6,261 bases of DNA. Source: an uncultured Bacilli bacterium (lineage in GTDB: Bacteria; Bacillota_I; Bacilli_A; RFN20; CAG-826). Positions 1 through 5,800 of this stretch are shown here, one piece after another; positions within the stretch are counted from its first letter, which is position 1, and every line of letters begins with the position of its first letter. Below the pieces are notes generated by a model. That model worked only from the letters and a program-made list of their open reading frames with translations. It made no database searches and had not been told where the DNA came from. The stretch spans positions 1 to 6,261 of the forward strand of contig CAJOOD010000074.1 in NCBI GenBank assembly GCA_905236085.1. Direction: 5' to 3'. Both the position numbers and the translations under genes were made by a program.

Positions 1-307
1 ATGCTATCGGGTGTTGCGTAATATCCCCATTGTTTTTTAGTAACGGAGTACCAGAGAAGCAAATGTTAGAAATGTTAAATAAAAAAGTCATTTCCAAAAC
101 TTAAGGAAATTAAAATTTTAAGGTTGTGTCTAGGTTAAATTTGGACATGACCTTTTTATTAGATTTTTAAAGTAGTGAATATACAATAAAGGCAACAAGA
201 AAGAGTAAAACCAAGGCAAATTAAAACCTTAGGAACCATCTCTCACTTAAAAAATAAAGATGTCAATTCCAATGTTTCCAACCCTTTGGATAGATTATTA
301 TTTCTAA
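1..307. other. Region without a supportable gene
   Basis: Both strands are interrupted by frequent stops. Two edge reading frames exist: plus 3-104, about 33 codons with no clear start, and minus 91 to 1, starting at an ATG and running off the window. Neither has a convincing ribosome binding site or a family motif that I recognise. The one structured element is the inverted repeat at 120-154. The stretch from 120 to 307 lies just beyond the stop of the transposase fragment and may be the leftover end of the same insertion sequence. Confidence 0.5.
120..157. terminator. Terminator-like inverted repeat followed by a T tract
   Basis: Positions 120-130 (AAGGTTGTGTC) can pair with 144-154 (GACATGACCTT) over 11 positions, two of them G-U, around a 13-nt loop. 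The right arm runs into TTTTT, as in a rho-independent terminator on the plus strand. On the minus strand the arm is followed by TTAAAATTTT, so it could also end transcription coming from the transposase fragment. The alternative is that this is the terminal inverted repeat of the insertion sequence whose transposase fragment ends at 308. No matching second end was found in the window. Confidence 0.35.
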
Positions 308-610
308 CTATTTCTTGAATAGGTCAGGGTGCAGCATCACCTCGTCTGGTTTGATGAGTTCATAATTATTGAGAGCAATTACTTTCTCATCGATAAAGAC
401 TTTAGCTATTGCACCTGGACAATTTCCGTTAAGGATACTTCTTGGTTCAGAATTTCTATGTCTGAGAGCCAAATTGATATCCTCTTGTGAGTAAATAGAG
501 AAATCTGTTCCTTTAGGAAATATCTTCCTTAATTCAACATGATTCTTCTCTATTTTTCCTTTTTGCCCTGATTTACCTGGATCACAATAGAAGATATTGG
601 TGATTCTTAC
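308..610 (-). pseudogene. IS30-family transposase, C-terminal remnant
   Basis: Reading the minus strand from 610 to the TAG at 308-310 gives 100 residues that look like the end of an IS30-type DDE transposase (rve integrase core). The landmarks are FYCDPGKSGQKG, then IEKNH carrying the probable catalytic Glu (codon 548-550), then LRKIFPKGTDF, and a late RHRNSEPR stretch. In intact elements of this family the protein is over 300 residues, with an N-terminal helix-turn-helix and two catalytic Asp residues. All of that is missing here. The frame stays open to 697, but the residues from about 611 upward do not resemble the family and there is no start codon, so the break is near 611. No complete element, second terminal repeat or target duplication is visible. 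The fragment cannot transpose by itself. The assignment to the transposase fold is firm; the exact IS name is not known. Confidence 0.75.
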
Positions 611-764
611 CGTAGCGAAAACCCCAACAAAAACGGATTTGTTTTTATGATTTGCGCTATATTTGCAATAAAAATGCCTTCTAACGGTTGATATAGTTTA
701 TATTTTGGGCTACTAAAACAAAGAATTTGCTGATAAAAATCATGTGGTTTGGACGAAAATAGAG

Positions 765-776
765 TGGCGTCCGCCA
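765..776. repeat. Short inverted repeat TGGCG-TC-CGCCA
   Basis: Two perfect 5-bp arms are separated by 2 bp. It is unusually G+C-rich for this region and lies 4 bp upstream of the 781-798 palindrome. The loop is too short for a good RNA hairpin, so a protein-binding site on DNA or chance is more likely. Confidence 0.3.
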
Positions 777-780
777 AAAA

Positions 781-798
781 TATTGATTATAATCAATA
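781..798. promoter_or_regulatory. 18-bp perfect palindrome, candidate operator
   Basis: TATTGATTATAATCAATA is an unbroken 18-bp palindrome. Its centre contains a consensus -10 box, TATAAT (788-793), and the symmetry places another on the opposite strand (791-786). No well-spaced -35 was found for the plus-strand copy. The palindrome lies about 100 bp upstream of the XRE-family gene at 897. Regulators of that class commonly bind as dimers to palindromic sites in their own promoters, so it is a candidate operator. Binding is inferred, not shown. Confidence 0.45.
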
Positions 799-818
799 AA
801 GAAGTCGTTCTATTTTTT

Positions 819-834
819 AGCGAGTTAATTCGCT
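819..834. repeat. Small inverted repeat AGCGA-N6-TCGCT
   Basis: Perfect 5-bp arms flank the 6-nt spacer GTTAAT, and one extra G-T pair is possible inside. It overlaps the first of the two 12-bp direct repeats and lies in the likely control region of the operon at 897. Confidence 0.3.
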
Positions 835-863
835 TTATTGGTTATTTAAAAAATTCGCTTTAT
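827..863 (+). repeat. Pair of 12-bp direct repeats AATTCGCTTTAT
   Basis: Identical copies lie at 827-838 and 852-863, offset by 25 bp. They flank the weak -35 candidate at 838-843, and the second copy overlaps the spacer and -10 candidate. This is a plausible place for a repressor or activator to act on the promoter of the gene at 897, but the binding protein is not known. Confidence 0.4.
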
Positions 864-866
864 CAG
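838..866 (+). promoter_or_regulatory. Weak candidate promoter for the three-gene operon
   Basis: TTGGTT (838-843) and TATCAG (861-866) are separated by 17 bp and would start transcription near 873. That gives a leader of about 24 nt containing the ribosome binding site. Both boxes are poor matches (TTGACA and TATAAT are the usual forms), which fits a promoter needing an activator or an incorrect call. The better-looking TATATT at 871-876 is rejected as a -10 because transcription would begin inside the ribosome binding site. Confidence 0.25.
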
Positions 867-880
867 TGAGTATATTAGGG

Positions 881-889
881 AAGGAGGTG
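881..889 (+). promoter_or_regulatory. Strong ribosome binding site for the gene at 897
   Basis: AAGGAGGTG is a near-perfect anti-16S match 7 nt before the ATG at 897. It settles the start codon. Confidence 0.85.
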
Positions 890-896
890 TCTGTAT

Positions 897-1838
897 ATGA
901 CTCTTGGACAAAAAATTAAAAAATTAAGAACAGACAACAATCTAACCCAAAAAGATTTAGCGGACCAACTACATGTTGCTTTCCAAACTGTTAGTAAATG
1001 GGAAAGCGGCACAAATGAACCTGATATTGCAACATTAAAGGAATTATCCAAATTATTTGGTTGTTCTTTTGATTACTTATTAAATGATGATGAAGGCGAA
1101 GTTGAAGAAGAACAAAAGCCCGAACCCACAGCACAAGAACCAGCGACTTCAGAACCTATCGTGGAAGTTAAAGAAGTTCCTGTTATTAAAGAAACCATTA
1201 TTATTCAAAAAAATGAGGCGCATGTGTGCGCTAGATGTGGGAAAGACATTCCAGAAAGCGAATTAGTTTCTGAAGATGTTACTAAAAGAGAAAGACACGG
1301 ACGTCATACAAGAAGCGTTTCTATCGGACAGACTTATTACCATAAAAAATGTTTAGATGAGCTTAAGAAAGAAAGAGCTCAAGCTGCTAGTGCAGCACGA
1401 TACGCCAAAGCGTTAAGTAGTAAAAAGAAATGTTTTGGATGGGGAATTGCTGGCGGTGTAGTGGCGTTTGGTGTAGCCTTAGCCATATTCCTTTGTAATA
1501 CCCAATCTGTTCATCCAGCGCTTGGAGTTCTATTTAGTTTTATTATCAGCTATGGGATTTTCTCAATGCTATATTGTATTATCTCTGGCTCATATATTGG
1601 TGATGTATTTGTGTGGTGTGCCGGACTATCCATTAAATTCCCTGGACTAATTTTTACTTGGGATTTAGAGGGTTTTGCGTGGTTAATTGCTATGAAACTC
1701 TTGTTCGCTGTCCTTGGATTCTTGATTGGTGTATTTGCTTTGGTGTTTGCTATAGCCTTTTCTGCGGCACTAGGCATGGTCTCGTTTCCGTTTGTATTAA
1801 TTCATAATGTTCATACTAATTATGCTGATGCTTTTTAG
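897..1838 (+). CDS. Membrane-anchored XRE-family regulator with Cys/His zinc-ribbon-like module
   Basis: The 313-residue protein has three parts. Residues 4-62 are a classic Cro/CI-type helix-turn-helix (LTQKDLADQLHV, then QTVSKWESGTNEPD), which should bind DNA. Residues 64-105 are an acidic, Pro/Glu-rich linker. Residues 109-152 hold C111-x2-C114 and, after a basic His/Arg-rich loop, H149-x2-C152, a likely four-ligand zinc site. A charged stretch (153-178) leads into a hydrophobic C-terminal half with about four membrane segments near 181-200, 208-230, 233-254 and 262-303. The start is fixed by the ribosome binding site at 881-889. The domain order suggests a one-component regulator tethered to the membrane with its DNA-binding head in the cytoplasm, perhaps sensing envelope state or metal. 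That role is inferred. It is the first gene of the operon with the lipoprotein at 1851, and may control itself through the repeats at 781-863. The HTH call is near certain, the zinc site probable, the target unknown. Confidence 0.88.
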   Translation: MTLGQKIKKLRTDNNLTQKDLADQLHVAFQTVSKWESGTNEPDIATLKELSKLFGCSFDYLLNDDEGEVEEEQKPEPTAQEPATSEPIVEVKEVPVIKETIIIQKNEAHVCARCGKDIPESELVSEDVTKRERHGRHTRSVSIGQTYYHKKCLDELKKERAQAASAARYAKALSSKKKCFGWGIAGGVVAFGVALAIFLCNTQSVHPALGVLFSFIISYGIFSMLYCIISGSYIGDVFVWCAGLSIKFPGLIFTWDLEGFAWLIAMKLLFAVLGFLIGVFALVFAIAFSAALGMVSFPFVLIHNVHTNYADAF

Positions 1839-1843
1839 GAGGG
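1837..1843 (+). promoter_or_regulatory. Ribosome binding site overlapping the upstream stop codon
   Basis: AGGAGGG overlaps the TAG stop (1836-1838) of the upstream gene and lies 7 nt before the ATG at 1851. It fixes the lipoprotein start and indicates that the two genes are translated from one mRNA. Confidence 0.85.
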
Positions 1844-1850
1844 CATTAAA

Positions 1851-3752
1851 ATGAAAAAGAAACTTATATTTTTAGCTCCAGCTTTATTGGGAATGCTACT
1901 ATCAGGTTGTGGCGGTGGCGGAGGAGATGCAACCACAACAGAAAGCACTATTAGAGATAGTGAATCTAGTACCGCTAGTGATGTTAGTAAAGTCCAATTT
2001 ACAATTACTTTTAAGGACGAAATCGGCAATACTCTTGAATCGAAAAAATGGGATGAGGGAGCAGTTCCTTCATACACTTATAACAAAGCCGATACTGTAG
2101 AGTGGGATTATACCGTTGAAGGTTGGGCCACTTCTCAAGGCGGACAAGTAATAACTGTTCCAGCCGTTAGTGCGGATGCTACTTATTATGCCGTTGTATC
2201 AAGAGTGAAGCAAAAATATACAATTACTTTTGAATCTAATGGTGGTTCAAAAGTTTCTTCAATTACTGCAGATTATGGAACATCTATTAATGAGCCAGAC
2301 AAACCGACCAAAGATGGATATAGATTTGTTGCGTGGTCTACAGATACCGCTGGAACAAATAAAGTTACTTGGCCATTAACATTAACTAAAAACGAAAAAT
2401 TCTATGCTAATTGGAATGAAAAAGTCGATATTAAAACCTATCTTCAAACTTTAATGCAAGTAGTGGGACATGATCCATATAGTTATATTCCTAAGACAAT
2501 GCAAGCAGAAAATAGCAGCAACCATGTCACTGCTAATCAAGTAAATTATAATTTTAACAACTTCACTAACGTTAGTGATATCAAATATGGTGGTCATGGT
2601 GAACAATGGCACATGGTATTAAACAATATTAATGAAAGCGAGAGATTCTATTCAGTTTTATCGATTGGAGAGACTGCCATTAATGCTTCAGTCGCCTTGT
2701 TTAATAACTATTTAGATACCAATCCTAACGACACAGCTTCTCATACATTAAGCGAAACCACATATACCGCTAAACTTGATTTTAGTAATGGTTTGTTGGC
2801 GTATATAATCCAATATAAGACAAACTTAACTATTCCGTTCTTTGGAGAAGTCATGCCACAAATTGACATGACTTATGATATTAAAACTCTAGAAAAAACA
2901 GTCAGAATTCAATTAACTGATAATAATGCAATGAAATATGTAGTTACCGACAATATGTACGTATTTGCTATTGAGTATGGAGTTGAAACGGTATCGAGAA
3001 AAGCATATTTCCAAATTTCTAAAGATAAAAATGACAATGTTGCTGGCCATATTTATGAATTTGTCCAATACAAAGATAAAGATTTAGTTTCAGCATGTGC
3101 TGATTTCTATATTAATGATGAATATACTTCAGTCGTTGGTAATAAAGCTAGTGGATTAGTTGACTTTAAAGGCTATATCAACGAACTTTATGAAACAGGA
3201 AAAGGCAAACTTCTGGGTTATGAGGTTAGAGAGACCTTAACTATTTTAGGTATCAGTGGACAATACAACACCTTGTGGTTTAATCTTAACAACATCAGTG
3301 GTATTAACAATGTTAAGGCTGTTGAAAACGAAAACAATACTGGAACTTATACAAATAAGAATCCACACGATATTTATTTAAACAACAGCACTAAAATATT
3401 TGAACCAACATATAACAAGAAACTAGGCGTCCAAACTTCTAGAAAATATGATGTTGAATTAAGAAAACAATATTTCTATGGATATAACGAAGGCGAATTT
3501 ACCGAATATGAAACTAGTATCCCAATGATGTTTATCCAGGCCGATAACGACAAAGATACAAACTTTACTGATTTCCCTGCTGATATTCTTTCTAAGAGTG
3601 GTATAGCCGCTAGTGTTAATTTAGCGAATAAATACATAAACAAAATCCAAGAAGATTATGCATCACTAATTGATATATTTATTGCAAATAAAGATACTGT
3701 TACAGGAGAGTCAATTGAAAGCTACATTGGTGGCGCAGTTGAAATAAAATAA
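1851..3752 (+). CDS. Surface lipoprotein with InlB/Flg_new-type repeats and a large unrecognised domain
   Basis: The 633-residue protein starts with a lipoprotein signal: KKK at 2-4, a hydrophobic core, and the lipobox LSGC with C20 as the lipidated residue. A run of five Gly and a Ser/Thr/Asp-rich tether (about 21-46) follow. Two beta-rich repeats come next. Residues about 48-118 (ITFKDEIGNTLESKKWDEG, later EGWAT) form a divergent copy. Residues 122-188 (YTITFESNGGSKVSSI, then KDGYRFVAWSTD, ending FYANW) are a clear InlB B-repeat (Listeria-Bacteroides or Flg_new repeat), a small module common in surface proteins. Residues 190-633 are rich in Asn, Tyr, Thr and Lys, look like a soluble extracellular beta-rich fold, and match no family that I recognise. 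No LPXTG or C-terminal membrane anchor is seen, so the lipid is the only anchor. It is expected on the outer face of the membrane. It lies 12 nt after the XRE membrane protein and 1 nt before the small membrane protein, so it may be a partner of both. Ligand or substrate is unknown. Confidence 0.87.
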   Translation: MKKKLIFLAPALLGMLLSGCGGGGGDATTTESTIRDSESSTASDVSKVQFTITFKDEIGNTLESKKWDEGAVPSYTYNKADTVEWDYTVEGWATSQGGQVITVPAVSADATYYAVVSRVKQKYTITFESNGGSKVSSITADYGTSINEPDKPTKDGYRFVAWSTDTAGTNKVTWPLTLTKNEKFYANWNEKVDIKTYLQTLMQVVGHDPYSYIPKTMQAENSSNHVTANQVNYNFNNFTNVSDIKYGGHGEQWHMVLNNINESERFYSVLSIGETAINASVALFNNYLDTNPNDTASHTLSETTYTAKLDFSNGLLAYIIQYKTNLTIPFFGEVMPQIDMTYDIKTLEKTVRIQLTDNNAMKYVVTDNMYVFAIEYGVETVSRKAYFQISKDKNDNVAGHIYEFVQYKDKDLVSACADFYINDEYTSVVGNKASGLVDFKGYINELYETGKGKLLGYEVRETLTILGISGQYNTLWFNLNNISGINNVKAVENENNTGTYTNKNPHDIYLNNSTKIFEPTYNKKLGVQTSRKYDVELRKQYFYGYNEGEFTEYETSIPMMFIQADNDKDTNFTDFPADILSKSGIAASVNLANKYINKIQEDYASLIDIFIANKDTVTGESIESYIGGAVEIK

Positions 3753-3753
3753 T

Positions 3754-4134
3754 ATGAATATTGAAACCAAAACCCTAAGAGGAGAATATTTTGATTACAC
3801 AAAATTCGGATGGAAACATACGAAAAGTAATAAAGTGAGGCATGGAAAACACTCTTATATTGAACATGTTCTAGAAAGAGATAGAGACATGCCCAATTAT
3901 AGCAGTGTGGTGGCTCTTGAAAGAAAATATTTCTCTTTGAAGTCTCAGCTTAAGACTTATGATCCTATGGAGCCGTTAGTAGTGTTTGTTTCATTTATCT
4001 GCCTAATCATTCCATTTATTATTTATGTTTCTTATAAAAGCAATCAGAAGAAGCAAATTGAAAGCCACAATTCTAATATTCGCAGACAAATGGACGATAT
4101 CAAAAAAGAAGCATCAGCATTATTGCAAGCATAG
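3754..4134 (+). CDS. Small single-pass membrane protein of unknown function
   Basis: I do not recognise this 126-residue protein. Residues 1-50 are polar and basic, with aromatic residues (EYFDYTKFGWKH) and a His-rich RHGKH at 29-33. Residues 51-69 are a charged, probably helical stretch. Residues 74-94 form one strong membrane segment containing Pro87. Residues 95-124 are a Lys/Gln/Glu-rich helix with coiled-coil character. There is no signal peptidase site. The ATG comes 1 nt after the stop of the lipoprotein gene and has no good Shine-Dalgarno sequence, so it is probably made by translational coupling as the third gene of the operon. The absence of a ribosome binding site leaves some doubt about the exact start, but no later Met before residue 46 offers an alternative. 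It could link the XRE membrane protein or the lipoprotein at the membrane. That is inference from gene order only. Confidence 0.7.
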   Translation: MNIETKTLRGEYFDYTKFGWKHTKSNKVRHGKHSYIEHVLERDRDMPNYSSVVALERKYFSLKSQLKTYDPMEPLVVFVSFICLIIPFIIYVSYKSNQKKQIESHNSNIRRQMDDIKKEASALLQA

Positions 4135-4181
4135 TAAAAAAGGCATTTTTAGAAATTTAATCTTTTTAAGTACCCGGTTTG

Positions 4182-4194
4182 TTCAACTGATATT
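4182..4194 (+). repeat. Outlying degenerate TTCAA half-site
   Basis: TTCAACTGATATT resembles the half-sites of the array below (TTCAA followed by a TGATA-like right side, as at 4288). It lies 45 bp upstream of the first complete site, out of phase with the regular 41-bp spacing. It may be a decayed copy or chance. Confidence 0.25.
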
Positions 4195-4223
4195 TTAATA
4201 GCGTTTAAGTCCAAATACGAAAA

Positions 4224-4346
4224 TCATTCAAACTTGAATTTTTGTGTTCAAACTCGTCATTTTATCGTTCAACTTTGAATTTTAGTGTTCAAAGTGATAA
4301 AAAAATCGTTCAAACTTGAAATTTATCGTTCAAACTTATATTATAA
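4224..4346 (+). repeat. Helically phased operator array: three 41-bp units with six TTCAA sites
   Basis: TTCAA begins at 4227, 4247, 4268, 4288, 4309 and 4329, so the steps are 20, 21, 20, 21 and 20 bp. Sites 1, 3 and 5 are complete inverted repeats TTCAA-NN-TTGAA (4227-4238, 4268-4279, 4309-4320). Sites 2, 4 and 6 keep the left TTCAA, but the right arm has decayed (CGTCA, TGATA and TTATA in place of TTGAA). The array is therefore three tandem 41-bp units starting at 4224, 4265 and 4306, with copies 1 and 3 identical at about three quarters of positions. Spacing near two helical turns puts every site on one face of the DNA, as expected for cooperative dimer binding. It ends 3 bp before the ATG of the AlbA_2 gene, so the simplest role is operator of that gene. 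Plasmid-type iterons have similar spacing, but no replication gene is present. Confidence 0.8.
4316..4344 (+). promoter_or_regulatory. Candidate promoter inside the last repeat unit
   Basis: TTGAAA (4316-4321, five of six consensus bases, formed by the right arm of site 5) and TATTAT (4339-4344, five of six) are spaced by 17 bp. Half-site 6 lies in the spacer, so a protein on the array would block RNA polymerase. The predicted start falls at about 4350, or at 4349 if TATATT (4337-4342) is the -10. Either way there is almost no leader before the ATG at 4349. Confidence 0.5.
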
Positions 4347-4348
4347 GT

Positions 4349-5800
4349 ATGAGGACATTAATTATAGAAAAGAACGAATTAATCAATTTATTTAAAACTG
4401 TAGCAAAAAGAAAATACGAATCACAAACCGAAGAATGCAAGGCCGCTAGAAAGGGATGCCCCGAGCGTATATATGACACTTTATCGTCGTTTTCTAATCA
4501 AGATCAGGGCGGAATAATACTTTTTGGTATTGATGAAAAGAATGATTATGAATTGTGCGGCGTTTATGATGTTCAAGATTTACAAGTTCAATTAAAAAAC
4601 CAATGTGAAAATATGGAACCCGCTGTTAGAGCTTTTTTCACAGCGGTGGAAATTGATGGTAAAGCATTTGTCGGTATGGAAATACCTGGAATAGACCCAA
4701 TGGAAAGAACCTGCTATTACAAACCAAAGGGAAGATATGGTGGCTCTTATGTCAGAGTGGGAGACGCCGATATTCAAATGACTGAATTTGAGATGTTCCA
4801 ATATGAGTCATATAAGAAAAGACTTAAAGATGATCTTAGAACGGTTGACGATGACTCTATAAAATTGTTTGATAAAGAAAAACATGACATTTATTTAAAA
4901 AACGCAAAAGAACAAAGGCCAAACTTGACTAAAAATGTTAGCGATGATGAAATAGATATTTTAATGGGTTTATATGTTAAAGAAAAGCCTACCTTAGCCG
5001 CGGTTATGGTATTTTCAAAATATCCTCAAACATATTTCCCTCAATATTCAATTATCGCTACACGCATAAGTGGCACAGAGATAACTGATTTAGGTATTGA
5101 TGGCGAAAGATTTATAGCCAGCAAAAGAATAACTGGTCCAATTGATGATATGGTTGAAGAACTTCTTAAGTTTGCCAAAGAAAATATGAATAATAGCAAA
5201 ACAATAATTAACGATATGGGAGAAAGAATTCAAAAACCCGAATACCCATTAATAGCTATTCGAGAAGCAATCCTTAACGCTCTTATTCATAGAGATTATT
5301 CTAAAATGTCTGAAAATATGCCTATTAGATTTGAAATGTATAATGATCGTATTGAAATCACAAATCCAGTTCAAATTTATGGTGGTGGAAGCGTTGATTC
5401 TTTAGGAAGAGAAAGACTTGAAACCAGAAATACTGTTATCGCAGACATTCTTGAAATATTAGAAGTAACAAAAAATAGATATTCTGGTATACCTACCATT
5501 AGAAAAGAGATGAGAGAATATAACTTGCCACAACCTATTTTTGAATCTCAAAGAGGAGAATTTAAAGTTATATTTAGGAACTCGTTTTTAAATAACAATG
5601 AGGATGTTGTTAAGTCTGTATTAGATTATTGTTCATCTCCTAGAACAAGAGAAGAAATTATTAAGTTCGTAAACAAAAGCAAAAATTATGTAATTAGCAA
5701 ATATATAGCGCCATTAGTGCTTTCTGGAGAATTAAAATTAACAATTCCAGATAAACCACAAAGTCCTTATCAAAAATATTATTCTAAACAAGATAACTAG
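4349..5800 (+). CDS. AlbA_2 (Schlafen AAA_4-like) and RecG-C-terminal-type HATPase protein, putative transcriptional regulator
   Basis: The protein is 483 residues from the ATG at 4349. Residues about 23-145 are an AlbA_2 domain (divergent AAA_4, the fold shared with Schlafen proteins): EECKAARKGCPERIYDTLSS, then FSNQDQGGIILFGIDE, and later GGSYVRVGDADIQMTEFE. Residues about 296-405 are the HATPase_c_4 module seen in proteins labelled RecG-like C-terminal: REAILNALIHRDY at 305-317 with E306 and N310 of the N box, then LGRERLETRNTVIADIL at 352-368 and SGIPTIRKEMRE. Residues about 412-483 form a likely winged helix, ending in a Lys/Gln/Tyr-rich tail. Such proteins are usually annotated as putative regulators or ATP-binding proteins, and helicase motifs are absent. 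A TTG at 4316 could extend it by 11 codons but would put coding sequence inside the repeat array, so 4349 is preferred. No Shine-Dalgarno sequence precedes it. It may bind the upstream array and repress itself (inference). The domain assignment is strong, the cellular role unknown. Confidence 0.88.
   Translation: MRTLIIEKNELINLFKTVAKRKYESQTEECKAARKGCPERIYDTLSSFSNQDQGGIILFGIDEKNDYELCGVYDVQDLQVQLKNQCENMEPAVRAFFTAVEIDGKAFVGMEIPGIDPMERTCYYKPKGRYGGSYVRVGDADIQMTEFEMFQYESYKKRLKDDLRTVDDDSIKLFDKEKHDIYLKNAKEQRPNLTKNVSDDEIDILMGLYVKEKPTLAAVMVFSKYPQTYFPQYSIIATRISGTEITDLGIDGERFIASKRITGPIDDMVEELLKFAKENMNNSKTIINDMGERIQKPEYPLIAIREAILNALIHRDYSKMSENMPIRFEMYNDRIEITNPVQIYGGGSVDSLGRERLETRNTVIADILEILEVTKNRYSGIPTIRKEMREYNLPQPIFESQRGEFKVIFRNSFLNNNEDVVKSVLDYCSSPRTREEIIKFVNKSKNYVISKYIAPLVLSGELKLTIPDKPQSPYQKYYSKQDN

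Noticed and set aside
1..91. Minus-strand frame starting at ATG and running off the left edge (contains SGTPLLKNNGDITQHP)
   Set aside because: The GGAA before the ATG is too close to act as a ribosome binding site and no family is recognisable. It could be real, but the evidence within the window is too thin.
3..104. Plus-strand open frame ending in TAA, possibly the tail of a gene entering from the left
   Set aside because: Only about 33 codons, no family motif, and other frames in the same place are equally open.
615..791. Minus-strand open frame of nearly 60 codons upstream of the transposase fragment
   Set aside because: It has no ATG, no ribosome binding site and no recognisable motif, and it is in a different frame from the transposase fragment.
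1550..1777. Minus-strand open frame of 75 codons inside the XRE gene
   Set aside because: It is a shadow of the hydrophobic coding region of the gene on the plus strand. The same holds for the other frames at 1084-1266, 1835-2100 and 4592-4801.
4137..4167. Terminator after the third operon gene (AAAAAG pairing with CTTTTT)
   Set aside because: The stem is almost all A-T with a long loop, which can occur by chance in such DNA.
4224..4346. Repeat array as a CRISPR array or plasmid origin
   Set aside because: Units are contiguous and degenerate with no unique spacers, so it is not CRISPR. No replication initiator gene, DnaA-box cluster or other plasmid feature is present.
4316..4348. TTG start that would add 11 residues to the AlbA_2 protein
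   Set aside because: It lies inside the repeat array and promoter and has no ribosome binding site. The ATG at 4349 gives a normal N-terminus for the family.
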